Shown here: in pieces, positions 16,748 to 24,799 of the stretch
Position numbering within the stretch: position 1 is the first letter of the stretch
Layout: every line of letters begins with the position of its first letter
Assembly (NCBI RefSeq): GCF_001425625.1
Contig: NZ_LMCP01000028.1
Location: forward strand, 1 to 34,485
Reading direction: 5' to 3'
DNA length: 34,485 nucleotides
DNA from: Mesorhizobium sp. Root102
GTDB taxonomy: Bacteria; Pseudomonadota; Alphaproteobacteria; Rhizobiales; Rhizobiaceae
Program-made: the position numbers and the translations under genes
The notes under the pieces: model-generated
What the model was told of the DNA's origin: nothing
The model's database searches: none
What the model saw: only the letters and a program-made list of their open reading frames with translations

Positions 16748-17658
16748 CATACTTTGTCCAGACTTTCATCGATGCGCTCAGCCTCGGAAGCCTCTACGCG
16801 CTTGCTGCCCTGGGGATTGGCCTCCTGTTCGGCATTATGCGGCTGATCAACTTTGCCCATGGCGAGTTCGTGACAGTGTCGGCTTATGCGCTCATTGTTC
16901 CTACGGCCGACGTCACCGCCAAGTTGTTCATTGGTGGCTGGAGCTGGCCACTGTTGATCTTGGCGATCCTGGCGTTCGGCATGGCGATAGCGCTTCTTTC
17001 GAACCTGCTGGTCTTTCGACGCTTGCGAAATGCCGCGCCCCAGAACCTGATGGTCGTGTCCTTCGCGCTCGGCTACATCATCCAGAATCTGCTGATGATG
17101 GTCTATGGCGCGCGCCCCAAGGCCATTGGCCTGTGGTCGTCGCTGACGCAAGCCACCGAGCTCGGCGGCATCCGGATCCCGCTCCTTCAGCCGGTGACGA
17201 TCGGCGTGACCTTGCTGCTCCTGCTTGCGATTCTTTTTTTCATGCGCAAAACGTCCTTCGGCATCCAGATGCGCGCCGCGGCTGAGGATTTCCGGATGGC
17301 CCGCTATCTGGGGGTACGCGCGGATTTCGTCATTGCCTTGTCCTTCGCACTGAGTGGCCTTCTGGCGGGCGTTGTTGCCTTGCTTTACGTCGTGCAGACG
17401 GGCCTCCTCGCGCCGACCATGGGCGTCAACATCGTGACCTTCGCCTTTATCGCGACCGTAATAGGCGGCATGGGCAGCCTGCCCGGCGCGGTGCTTGGCG
17501 GGCTGCTTGTCGGGATCGCCACCTCGCTGCTGCAGGCCTATCTGCCGGACAGCATCCGGGCGTTCCGCGACGCCTTTGTTTTTCTGTTCGTGATCTTGCT
17601 GCTGCTGGTTCGCCCTTCGGGAATTATCCGCCTGAAGCAGTTCGAAGAAAGGGTCTGA
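16744..17658 (+). CDS. livH: ABC importer permease, LivH type, probable CTG start
   Basis: An inner-membrane permease of the HAAT importer. The first ATG in frame (16837) would remove the first membrane segment; upstream of it the frame reads TYFVQTFIDALSLGSLYALA, the conserved LivH N-terminus, back to a stop at 16717-16719. In that interval there is no ATG, GTG or TTG. A CTG at 16744 has GGAGG (16732-16736) 7 nt upstream and overlaps the livF stop as CTGA, the geometry usual for ATGA coupling. With that start the protein has 304 residues, the normal length. The family segment MRLINFAHGEF and the permease loop near residues 175-200 (QMRAAAEDFRMARYLGV) are present. The alternative is a sequencing error at the start codon. 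Confidence 0.85.
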   Translation: MTYFVQTFIDALSLGSLYALAALGIGLLFGIMRLINFAHGEFVTVSAYALIVPTADVTAKLFIGGWSWPLLILAILAFGMAIALLSNLLVFRRLRNAAPQNLMVVSFALGYIIQNLLMMVYGARPKAIGLWSSLTQATELGGIRIPLLQPVTIGVTLLLLLAILFFMRKTSFGIQMRAAAEDFRMARYLGVRADFVIALSFALSGLLAGVVALLYVVQTGLLAPTMGVNIVTFAFIATVIGGMGSLPGAVLGGLLVGIATSLLQAYLPDSIRAFRDAFVFLFVILLLLVRPSGIIRLKQFEERV

Positions 17659-17659
17659 G

Positions 17660-18724
17660 ATGCAAGCTCAAGGCCAGGTTTCGACATCGATTGTGTCCAA
17701 CGGACGAGGCCCGATCTGGGGTCAAGTGCAGACGCCAATGGTGCTTGTGATCATGCTGGGGCTGATCGCATTGATCAGCAGCTACTTTGGCGGGTCGGCG
17801 CAGACCGTGACCGAGATGATGATCCGTGTGGTGCTCGTTGTCGGTCTTTATGTCTTCGTCGGCAATTCAGGCATCCTATCCTTCGGCCATATTAGTTTCA
17901 TGTCGATCGGCGCCTACGCCTTCGTGTGGTTGAGCTGCTGCACGCTGCCGATGCTAAAGCCGATGAACCTGCGAGGTCTGCCGGAATTCCTGCAGCACAT
18001 AGCGTTGCCCTCGCCGATCGGTCTGCTCGGGGCGGCCGTACTGGCGGGCGCCGTGGCAATTGTGGTTGGGGCCATTTTGATGAGGTTGTCAGGGACCGCG
18101 GCCTCCATCGCAACCTTTGCATTCCTGGCTGGGCAATATGCATTCTATATGAACTGGAGTGGCGTCACCGGCGGAACCGCGCTTCTGGCGAACTTGCCCG
18201 TCTTTGTCGGGCCGGCAGTTGGCACCGGTCTGGCGGCCTTGGCCATATTGATTGCGTGGCTTCACCAGGAATCTCGATTCGGATTCATGCTTCGGGCAGC
18301 ACGCGATGATCAAACCGCTGCAAAGGGGTCTGGCGTCAACGTCTGGTTTGTTCGAACAGTCGCATTCAGCCTCAGCGGCCTGATCGTCGGCGTTGGCGGA
18401 GCGATGCATGCCGGCTTTCTCGGTATCGTGACGGTCGATGCCTTTTACTTGCCACTTACCTTCCTGACTTTGGCGATGCTGATCGTCGGCGGTTCCCGAA
18501 GTTTGTCAGGCGCGGTCATCGGCGTTGTTGCCCTCACCGCGGTGACCGAAATATTGAGGCAGTTCGAATCAGGAATCCCGGTCGGCAATTCAGTTTTGAG
18601 CCTTCCTGCCGGACTTCAGGAAGTGGGGCTCGGTCTGGCCATCATCCTTGTCATGATGTTTCGGCCAGCCGGAATCATGGGCGGGCACGAACTTACGTTC
18701 GGTTCAATCTGGCCCAAGCGTTGA
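17660..18724 (+). CDS. livM: ABC importer permease, LivM type
   Basis: A 354-residue inner-membrane permease, partner of LivH. It has the family's central features: the segment YVFVGNSGILSFGHISFMSIGAYA, multiple hydrophobic helices, and the cytoplasmic loop FMLRAARDDQTAAKGSGV that contacts the ATPases. An N-terminal stretch of about 25 polar residues precedes the first helix. The start ATG lies one base after the livH stop, so the two are coupled. It is the last gene of the operon; 259 bp without a recognisable gene or clear terminator follow before the TetR gene. Confidence 0.93.
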   Translation: MQAQGQVSTSIVSNGRGPIWGQVQTPMVLVIMLGLIALISSYFGGSAQTVTEMMIRVVLVVGLYVFVGNSGILSFGHISFMSIGAYAFVWLSCCTLPMLKPMNLRGLPEFLQHIALPSPIGLLGAAVLAGAVAIVVGAILMRLSGTAASIATFAFLAGQYAFYMNWSGVTGGTALLANLPVFVGPAVGTGLAALAILIAWLHQESRFGFMLRAARDDQTAAKGSGVNVWFVRTVAFSLSGLIVGVGGAMHAGFLGIVTVDAFYLPLTFLTLAMLIVGGSRSLSGAVIGVVALTAVTEILRQFESGIPVGNSVLSLPAGLQEVGLGLAIILVMMFRPAGIMGGHELTFGSIWPKR

Positions 18725-18951
18725 CTATCGCAACAGGACATCAGCTGTCAGCGATTTTCAGTGACTCCCTTGGCTGGTGTTGGCTCAAGCCGCAAAGAAT
18801 AATTTCCGGTGATATTCCGTCCATCAGCCGCTCTCACAAGCAGGTGTGATATTCTCATGCCGCGCGTGTCAGCCGGCCTAGGGAGCGCCAAGCCTCTTCA
18901 AGCCGTTGGGGTGCCACAATCTTTGGCGCCACGGACGTGTTTGTCCTATAT

Positions 18952-18967
18952 AGGAATGAACGTTAGT
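18952..18967. promoter_or_regulatory. Possible TetR-type operator upstream of the TetR gene
   Basis: AGGAATG-AA-CGTTAGT matches the shared pattern ATTAACG-NN-CGTTAAT at 10 of 14 arm positions; the right arm matches at 6 of 7. It overlaps an AT-rich TATATA stretch and ends 16 bp before the first TetR start codon, so autoregulation is possible. The left arm is weak. Confidence 0.35.
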
Positions 18968-18983
18968 AAGGGCATAGATTCGC

Positions 18984-19661
18984 ATGGCGCAGATTGATGG
19001 CGAAAGAGACAGTGCGATGGCCGACACCGAAGCGACCATTGAGCTGATGCCTGGCGCTGCCACGCGGGGGGTTCCGCGTTCAACCACACGAGATCGGCTT
19101 ATCGAAGCGGCGGTTGAGCTGTTCGGCGCCAACGGCTTCAATGAAACATCCATGCGTGACCTCGCCACGGAAGTCGGCATCAAGGCTCCAGCGCTTTACA
19201 ATCACTTTCGATCGAAGGAGGAGATCTTCATTGAGGCGATCACGGTCACTCTCGAAGACTTCCATTCGGCGGTCACGAAACGCGACAATCCAGCGCTTTC
19301 GGGGCTCGAGCGCCTCGAAAATATGGTATCGCGACATGTCATCTACCAGATTGAACACGCCAGGATCGCCAAGGCCAATGATCGACTGATCGAATCTTCG
19401 GCCATGGATCGGCTCGGTCGCGAGCAGCGTGAAGCGATAAGATCAATGCTTCGAAAATACCTCGACACCATGACCGACGTATGCACGCATGTGGTGCGCG
19501 ATGCCGGTCGTGAACCCAAGGACGTGCGCCTGGTCGCCCTTGCGATCGGATCCATGTGCGACAAGGTGCTGTCCTGGTACCGCCCGAGCGGCAAATATCC
19601 GAAACAGAAGATTGCGGCTCACTTTTGCCGGCTTGCCCGAAGCATGCTCGACGCCGAATAG
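18984..19661 (+). CDS. TetR-family transcriptional regulator
   Basis: A 225-residue TetR-family protein; an internal ATG at 19017 would give 214. The DNA-binding domain is clear at about 35-82: TRDRLIEAAVELFGANGF, then TSMRDLATEVGIKAPALYNHF and the family closing SKEEIF. The C-terminal ligand domain (about 90-220) is helical and resembles regulators of lipid and CoA-thioester metabolism such as KstR2, so an acyl-CoA intermediate is a plausible ligand; this is inference. The gene sits between the HyuAB/Liv operon and the convergent catabolic operon. It is the only TetR gene seen in the window and therefore the best candidate for the shared inverted repeats. Confidence 0.93.
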   Translation: MAQIDGERDSAMADTEATIELMPGAATRGVPRSTTRDRLIEAAVELFGANGFNETSMRDLATEVGIKAPALYNHFRSKEEIFIEAITVTLEDFHSAVTKRDNPALSGLERLENMVSRHVIYQIEHARIAKANDRLIESSAMDRLGREQREAIRSMLRKYLDTMTDVCTHVVRDAGREPKDVRLVALAIGSMCDKVLSWYRPSGKYPKQKIAAHFCRLARSMLDAE

Positions 19662-19700
19662 ACCGTGATAGAGGTGTCTGCCGAGGACTTTGGAGACCAT

Positions 19701-20849
19701 TCAGACGAGCAGGTCCCGAATCCTCAGCCTTTCACCAGCCTGTCCGTCCTTGAGCGAAGACAGCGTCAGCCCACCGCCTCCGAGACTGACGTCGCGCAAG
19801 ATTGAAAAGAAATCCTTGGGCGAGACGATCTCAGGTGGGAACACGCCCCTTTGGCTGATCCGGTCCTGCATCATGAGGATGACACCAACAGCGGCGGGGA
19901 TACCGGTGGAGTCGTCCATCCCGCCATCGCTGCCAGACGCAAAGCGCAGGCCGTTGCCCTTCGTGTGGACATCAATTATCAGACCGCTGCCTATGCGCGG
20001 CGCAGCCGCACGCTGGTCGCGGTAATGCAAAAACAGATCGACGGCGGCATCGGTCAACGCGCCTTTGGTCCTCCGCTCATCTGCAATGTGCGCAAGACAC
20101 CATCCTGTGACCAAGGCTTCTTCAGGATTGAGACCTCCGAAGTTGGAGGCGCGTTTAACCGGAAGGTACTGGGGTACTGTTATTGGTTCAGGATGGGCAA
20201 GCCGTACGAGACGCTGGAGCCCGACGGGAGCGGGAAAATCCATCTCGCGAAATTCGAGCGCATCCCAACCCGCAACATCGTGGGTGGTGCCGTCCGGATC
20301 GACAAGATTGAAACAGTGCCAGAAATGGCGCACCGCTGCATTTGTCATATCGGCCAGATCAACCGTCCAGTAGATGTCTACGTCCTCAACCGGGCCGAGC
20401 CTGTCGACCGCCGCCCTGATGAGGATGTTCGTCGTGCCGGGAGACGAGCCCATGCCGATCAAGGCCGAAACACCGGCAGCCTCCGCCGCCCCATTCCGGG
20501 TAAGCATAGGGATCGTGACGTCAGCATCGTCCGAAATATCGAGGTAGTTGGTGCCGTTGGCGATTGCGCGGTCAAGGATGGCGGTCCCCGTCCTGTAATA
20601 GGGGCCAGCCATGTTGACCACGAGATCCGTCTGGGACAGCAGCGTGTCGAGTTGGGCGCTATCGGCCAAAGCATCCATCTGCTGCGTGGCAAAACCCATT
20701 GACTGAGCAGCAGTTTGCGCTTCTGGGCGCCAAGCGCGGTCCAGCGCCAGACAGTCCTGAGTTGCACCGCCACGGGCCAATGCTCTGAGCATGGCCTGTG
20801 CCTGCGAGCCGCCGGCGCCGATGATGACGGCCTTCCACTTCCTTGCCAT
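19701..20849 (-). CDS. Saccharopine dehydrogenase-like oxidoreductase (copy 1)
   Basis: A 382-residue protein of the saccharopine dehydrogenase superfamily, with an N-terminal Rossmann domain. It shows the dinucleotide motif VIIGAGGSQAQAM (8-20), then DLVVNMAGPYYRTG and YLDISDDADV, which are hallmarks of the family. It is a paralogue of the protein at 24800-25936: both have the NxAGPxx, YxDxxDDA and SSPG/NSPG blocks in the same order and almost equal length. Family members act at C-N bonds in lysine, saccharopine and carboxyspermidine metabolism, but many are uncharacterised. GGAGG lies about 7 nt before the ATG. It follows the acyl-CoA ligase by 11 bp and is the last gene of the BKACE operon. 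I cannot assign a substrate. Confidence 0.88.
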   Translation of the reverse strand: MARKWKAVIIGAGGSQAQAMLRALARGGATQDCLALDRAWRPEAQTAAQSMGFATQQMDALADSAQLDTLLSQTDLVVNMAGPYYRTGTAILDRAIANGTNYLDISDDADVTIPMLTRNGAAEAAGVSALIGMGSSPGTTNILIRAAVDRLGPVEDVDIYWTVDLADMTNAAVRHFWHCFNLVDPDGTTHDVAGWDALEFREMDFPAPVGLQRLVRLAHPEPITVPQYLPVKRASNFGGLNPEEALVTGWCLAHIADERRTKGALTDAAVDLFLHYRDQRAAAPRIGSGLIIDVHTKGNGLRFASGSDGGMDDSTGIPAAVGVILMMQDRISQRGVFPPEIVSPKDFFSILRDVSLGGGGLTLSSLKDGQAGERLRIRDLLV

Positions 20850-20860
20850 CTCGTGGCCTC

Positions 20861-22384
20861 CTATTTCGATTGTGTTTGGGATTCCAGATAACCAGCTCGG
20901 ATGGCTCGCCGGTCGAGCTTTCCCGACGCGGTTCGCGCCAGGTCGGTGCTTGCGATGATGCCCTCGGGCACTGCATAGCTTGGCAATCGACGGCGCAGAA
21001 ATTCACGCACGGCCTCCACGTCCACAACCATATTCGGGCGTGGCTCCACAGCAGCGTAGACGCTGTTTTGAAGGACCGGATGCGGCACTGCAAAGACCAC
21101 GGCCTGCGCGATAGAGGGGACCTCGGCCATCACGGCTTCGATAAAAGACGGCAGGATTTTCTCCCCACCTCGATTGATGACGTCGTCCCGCCGTCCGACA
21201 TGGTAGAGGAGACCTCTTTCCCGCCGCTCCGCAAGGTCGCCAGTGCGCAGCCAGCGCCCGTTGAGTTTCTCGGCGGTGGCGTCCGGGCGCCGCCAGTATT
21301 CGCCCATACGGGTATCGCCTGCCACCCATATCTCTCCGACGGTACCGTCGGCCACATCCTGTCCGTCTTCACCGACAAGCCGCAACTCGACCCCTTCCGC
21401 AGCGTAGCCGATCGAGGCGCCGTGGGTCAGGATCAGCCCGGCTGGGAGTACCGTGCAGCAGGAGGTGAACTCGGTGAGACCATAGCCATGCCACAGCCGC
21501 AGACTCGGCCAACGCTCGTGCATTTCAAGTGACCACGGCGCAGGCATCGGAGAACCGCCGAAAAAGACGTCCGTGGCCGGACCATAGACGGCATCGGCTC
21601 CGTCGTCCGTCATCATCATGCGCAAAACACTTGGTACAGCGGTTACGAAAGTCGTTGGCCTGCGGCGGCACGCGGCGACCGCCTCTTGCGTGCGGTATCT
21701 TAGCAGTAGGTCCGCCCGCCCGCCGCATAGCAACATCGTGCCGAGCTGATCGACGAACCCCGTATTGTGAAAAAGCGGGGCCACTATGAGCGTCGAAGTA
21801 CTTTCGTCTGCCTGAATGAGATCCACGTAAACTTGCGACGCCTTGCAAAGCGCATCATGACCGATGACGGCGCCCTTTGGCGTGCCCGTGGTTCCCGACG
21901 TGAAACTGATCACTGCGTTCTCGGTCGCAAGCGGCATGTCGGGAAGGGCGACGTTGGTTGAATCAACCGATCCGAATGGGGTTGCGGCAGTGCCGTTGAT
22001 AGAGAGGATACGGAGGCCGGTGCAATCCTCGAACAGTCGCACATGGACATCATCGGCCAACGCAAATCGCGCTTCCAGCAGGGCGACGAGGTCGCTAACC
22101 TGTGCGGGCGCCAGCCGGTTGTTCATCGGAACGGCCATCGCTCCGATGCGAAGGATCGCGAGGTAGGCAACCACCCATTGCCATGTATTGTCGCCAACGA
22201 CGACGACACGCTCCTGGCGCCTCACCCCAAGTGTCACCAAACGCGATGCCGCTGCCTCTACCTCAGCCTGCAGACGCGCGTAAGACAGCTCCTCGTCTGC
22301 GTCGGTGAGAGCAATTGCGTTGGGGCGCAGTTTGGCTTGATCCACCAAAGCGTCGACGATGTTTGTATAAGTGCGCTCGCTCAC
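20861..22384 (-). CDS. Acyl-CoA ligase (AMP-forming)
   Basis: An ANL-superfamily acid:CoA ligase. From a GTG at 22384 it is 507 residues, the usual length. Motifs are the phosphate loop FTSGTTGTPKG near 160-175, the HGYGLTE motif, the hinge region GDLAERRERGLLYHVGRRDD, NRGGEKI near 400, and the catalytic lysine of TASGKLDRR near 490. No ATG is available: the only upstream starts are a TTG at 22402 and frames running back into the decayed SDR. The ribosome site before the GTG is weak (GGAA). The gene activates a carboxylic acid to its CoA ester. In this operon it could prepare an intermediate for, or recycle a product from, the BKACE step. Confidence 0.88.
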   Translation of the reverse strand: MSERTYTNIVDALVDQAKLRPNAIALTDADEELSYARLQAEVEAAASRLVTLGVRRQERVVVVGDNTWQWVVAYLAILRIGAMAVPMNNRLAPAQVSDLVALLEARFALADDVHVRLFEDCTGLRILSINGTAATPFGSVDSTNVALPDMPLATENAVISFTSGTTGTPKGAVIGHDALCKASQVYVDLIQADESTSTLIVAPLFHNTGFVDQLGTMLLCGGRADLLLRYRTQEAVAACRRRPTTFVTAVPSVLRMMMTDDGADAVYGPATDVFFGGSPMPAPWSLEMHERWPSLRLWHGYGLTEFTSCCTVLPAGLILTHGASIGYAAEGVELRLVGEDGQDVADGTVGEIWVAGDTRMGEYWRRPDATAEKLNGRWLRTGDLAERRERGLLYHVGRRDDVINRGGEKILPSFIEAVMAEVPSIAQAVVFAVPHPVLQNSVYAAVEPRPNMVVDVEAVREFLRRRLPSYAVPEGIIASTDLARTASGKLDRRAIRAGYLESQTQSK

Positions 22385-22428
22385 GACGTCGTTCCGGATC
22401 AAAGAGAAAAGAGAGGTATTTGGTACGT

Positions 22429-22727
22429 TTAGTTCTGACCGATCAGATGACCGGCGCTGCTGCCCCCATCGATCAGATACACGCAGCCATTGGTGTAAGC
22501 GGCCTCGCTCGAGCACAGATGAGCGACAACTGCCGCGATTTCAGCTGGCGCGGCGAACAGGCCCATCGGGACGGCCTTGTCAAAAGCCTCGCGAGTTCCA
22601 AGGGGAGCCTTTGCAAAGATTCTTGCGGCCATTGGCGCGTGTCAACGAAACCAGCCAGGGTGAGTGAGACAGCACGCCCGATTTCCGAGCCTGCCCCACT
22701 GACCAACGCAACCTCCGGGTTATTCAT
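22429..22727 (-). pseudogene. Decayed SDR: N-terminus joined to C-terminus, with frameshift
   Basis: The minus strand starts as an SDR at the ATG 22727: MNNPEVALVSGAGSEIGRAV, with the cofactor glycine motif. After about 26 codons it jumps to GFVDT, which in intact SDRs lies about 160-190 residues further on (PGFVDTxM). One base out of frame, the C-terminal part then reads APMAARIFAKAP and on through AVPMGLFAAPAEIAAVV to LIDGG and a stop at 22429. So the NAG, Ser, Tyr and Lys parts are missing, and a frameshift separates the two ends. It lies between the intact SDR (14 bp upstream) and the acyl-CoA ligase. I infer an internal deletion of about 150 codons in a former operon member. Confidence 0.8.
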
Positions 22728-22741
22728 AGGTCCGAGCCCGG

Positions 22742-23515
22742 TCATTCTTTGGGGAGTGTTTCGGCGATATAGAGGTTCGCCAGGGTGCCACAATCCACTG
22801 GTACATCTATGCCTGTAATCCCGCTCGCCTCTGCACTGCCCAGAAATGCGACCGTGCGGGCGATCTCATCGACTTCGACCAGACGACCCATGGGAACGCG
22901 CGAAAAGCTCTCGGTCATATGCTGACGGGCAGCTTCGCTCACGTGATCCGAGATCATGGCTGTCAGCGTCCAGCCAGGGCTTACCGAATTGACGCGAATG
23001 CCGTACGGCGCCAGTTCCACGGCGGCCGTCTTTGTCAGGTTGACAACGCCTGCCTTCGCCGCACCGTACGCAGATTGTCGGCCGTCGGTTCCCGCCGCGT
23101 CTATGGAAGCAACGTTGACGATGGCCCCACCGCCGGAGGCCCGCATACGTCGCGCGCCCCTCTGCAGGGTGAGGAAGACACCCGTCAAATTGACGTCGAC
23201 CACCGAACGCCAACGGGCAAGATCCATCTTTAGGAGGGTCTTGTAGTCCGCCAAACCCGCGTTGTTGACCAGCAAGGAGAGCGGGCGAGCCGGGTCCTCG
23301 AACCGCGACATGAGGCGTTCAACGTCGTCTTCATTGGTGACGTCGGCGGCCACCGCCTCAACGGATCCCAATGGCTCAAGTTTGGAGGAGGCCGCTTCAA
23401 GGTCAGTCTCGTTGCGCCCTGCTATCGTGACAGCATAGCCCCGCTTGAGAAGACAAGCCGCGATACCAAAGCCGATCCCTTTCGATCCTCCGGTTACAAC
23501 GGCATTCAATTGCAT
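22742..23515 (-). CDS. Short-chain dehydrogenase/reductase (SDR)
   Basis: A 257-residue classical SDR, FabG-like in layout. Motifs are TGGSKGIG (8-15), NNAG (84-87), Ser137, and Tyr150-x3-Lys154. Arg34 in AGRN after the second strand suggests NADP(H). The ATG at 23515 has GGAGAG about 6 nt upstream; the open frame to 23554 lacks one. The C-terminus (VDCGTLANLYIAETLPKE) departs slightly from the usual VDGG. The gene follows BKACE by 64 bp on the same strand. A dehydrogenase that makes the beta-keto acid for BKACE is the natural role, as in carnitine catabolism; this is inference from neighbourhood. Confidence 0.92.
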   Translation of the reverse strand: MQLNAVVTGGSKGIGFGIAACLLKRGYAVTIAGRNETDLEAASSKLEPLGSVEAVAADVTNEDDVERLMSRFEDPARPLSLLVNNAGLADYKTLLKMDLARWRSVVDVNLTGVFLTLQRGARRMRASGGGAIVNVASIDAAGTDGRQSAYGAAKAGVVNLTKTAAVELAPYGIRVNSVSPGWTLTAMISDHVSEAARQHMTESFSRVPMGRLVEVDEIARTVAFLGSAEASGITGIDVPVDCGTLANLYIAETLPKE

Positions 23516-23579
23516 TTCGATCTCTCCCCGCCTTAGCTTGAAGACGGGGCCCATCGGACCCGCCTCGCCCGGCTCCCTC

Positions 23580-24593
23580 TCAAGGGGCCAGCGTCATCAG
23601 GCGACGGTACTCGTCAGCCTCCATAAGGTCACGGCCCAGTCCTGCCGCGATGCCGCTGATCTGACGGAACACCTCTACGTTGCTCTGGATCTTGTCGTCG
23701 CGATGCGGCCACTTCCACACGGTGTCCTCCATGCCGACACGCACGTGCACGCCCATGAGGATTGCGAGCGTTGCGAGGTAGCTGCTCGAACGGCCACCGG
23801 TACAGGCGATGATAACCGATTCAGGATCGATATGGCGAATGAGACGGACCAACCGCATGAAGCCGTCGATCATGGTCTCAGGGCTGTAGGTAGGGCTGCA
23901 GCCAGGCAGTCCAGGCAAGACAAGCCAGTTCAGCTTCCCCTGAATGAGGCCGCTATCGATCAGGTAGCGGCGAGCGTTGTCGATGTCGGCGTCAGAGTAG
24001 ACAGCGATCTGAGGGGTCAGGCCGGCATCGAGCGCACGTCGTGTCTTCTCGATCATTGCCGCCGGCGATTTCACAAAACGATTGTCCCCGAGGATGATCG
24101 AGGTGGCGTTGACCGGCACGCCCTCCATCAGGCCCAGCGACATCATCTCGCCCATCATACGCTCTTCCTCGTCGTTGACCGCAACAAGGCAGGCATCGAG
24201 TGCGATATGATTGTTCTGGCGCCGCAGGTGGGTCAGCGTCTCCTTGAAGAGGCCGGTATCCAGGACATTGTAGCCACGTTCATCGCGGGCATGGATGTGG
24301 ATAATCTGAGCACCAGCGTCGATGCACTCCTGCGCCGAGCGAATGATTTCCTCCGGCGAGGTCGGCTGATTGGGGTTCTCGTCTTTGCGGAAAAACGCCC
24401 CGTTGATTGCCACCGACAGGATCAATTTCTGTGGCTCGTCCCAACGAGGCATGGGCTCGGCATCCGAAAAGGCGGTCCTGCTGATCGGCATGATATCGGG
24501 CGCCCCGTAGACCTGCCAGTTCGCCTGTACCCCTTCGCGCGCCACCCACTGGTCCACCCGTTCCCAGTTCACGGTATTCGGCTTCCGAACCAT
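23580..24593 (-). CDS. Beta-keto acid cleavage enzyme (BKACE, DUF849)
   Basis: A 337-residue member of the BKACE family, zinc-dependent TIM-barrel enzymes that condense a beta-keto acid with acetyl-CoA to give acetoacetate and a new CoA ester. Signature parts are LSVAINGAFF (59-68), the metal-binding HIHAR (H99, H101), and HVRVGMED with the metal-ligand Glu at 289. The canonical C-terminal motif GLEDN reads GMEDT here. In most relatives the AxNGA strand lies within 10 residues of the start; here about 55 residues precede it. The ATG at 24593 is preceded by AGAGGGA about 11 nt away and is preferred over a TTG at 24617. It is the first gene of the minus-strand catabolic operon. Confidence 0.92.
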   Translation of the reverse strand: MVRKPNTVNWERVDQWVAREGVQANWQVYGAPDIMPISRTAFSDAEPMPRWDEPQKLILSVAINGAFFRKDENPNQPTSPEEIIRSAQECIDAGAQIIHIHARDERGYNVLDTGLFKETLTHLRRQNNHIALDACLVAVNDEEERMMGEMMSLGLMEGVPVNATSIILGDNRFVKSPAAMIEKTRRALDAGLTPQIAVYSDADIDNARRYLIDSGLIQGKLNWLVLPGLPGCSPTYSPETMIDGFMRLVRLIRHIDPESVIIACTGGRSSSYLATLAILMGVHVRVGMEDTVWKWPHRDDKIQSNVEVFRQISGIAAGLGRDLMEADEYRRLMTLAP

Positions 24594-24623
24594 TTGAAAG
24601 AGCGTCCCTCTTCTCAAAAAGAT

Positions 24624-24639
24624 ATGAACGATCGTTAAT
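24624..24639. promoter_or_regulatory. TetR-type operator, site C (BKACE side)
   Basis: ATGAACG-AT-CGTTAAT matches the shared pattern at 13 of 14 arm positions, and its central 10 bp are a perfect palindrome. It lies 31 bp upstream of the BKACE start. A TTGACA on the minus strand (24660-24655) stands just upstream of it, though no well-spaced -10 box could be assigned. Confidence 0.72.
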
Positions 24640-24745
24640 ACCAGCAGCTTTGACTGTCAAGCGCGACACTCCGGTTGAAACCGCGCCATCCCTTAACGCA
24701 CCCATAGGTTAATTGGCCCAGATCGCTGTCATGGCCCTCTCAGAC

Positions 24746-24774
24746 TTGACGCATGAGTGGACGGAATCTATTAA
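24746..24774 (+). promoter_or_regulatory. Promoter of the plus-strand catabolic operon
   Basis: TTGACG (24746-24751) and TATTAA (24769-24774, 4 of 6) are 17 nt apart. The operator at 24774-24789 begins on the last base of the -10 box. The start codon is at 24800, so the leader is short. Confidence 0.6.
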
Positions 24775-24789
24775 TTAACGTTCGTTATA
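24774..24789. promoter_or_regulatory. TetR-type operator, site B
   Basis: ATTAACG-TT-CGTTATA matches the shared pattern at 12 of 14 arm positions, with the inner arms TAACG/CGTTA perfect. It overlaps the transcription start region of the operon beginning at 24800 and is 134 bp from site C in the same divergent promoter region. Confidence 0.72.
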
Positions 24790-24799
24790 TGGAGGTGTC

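Noticed and set aside
23445..24638. 397-codon open frame on the plus strand
   Set aside because: It lies opposite the BKACE gene and part of an SDR gene, has no family signature and a composition rich in His, Arg and Asp, as expected from the shadow of high-GC coding DNA.
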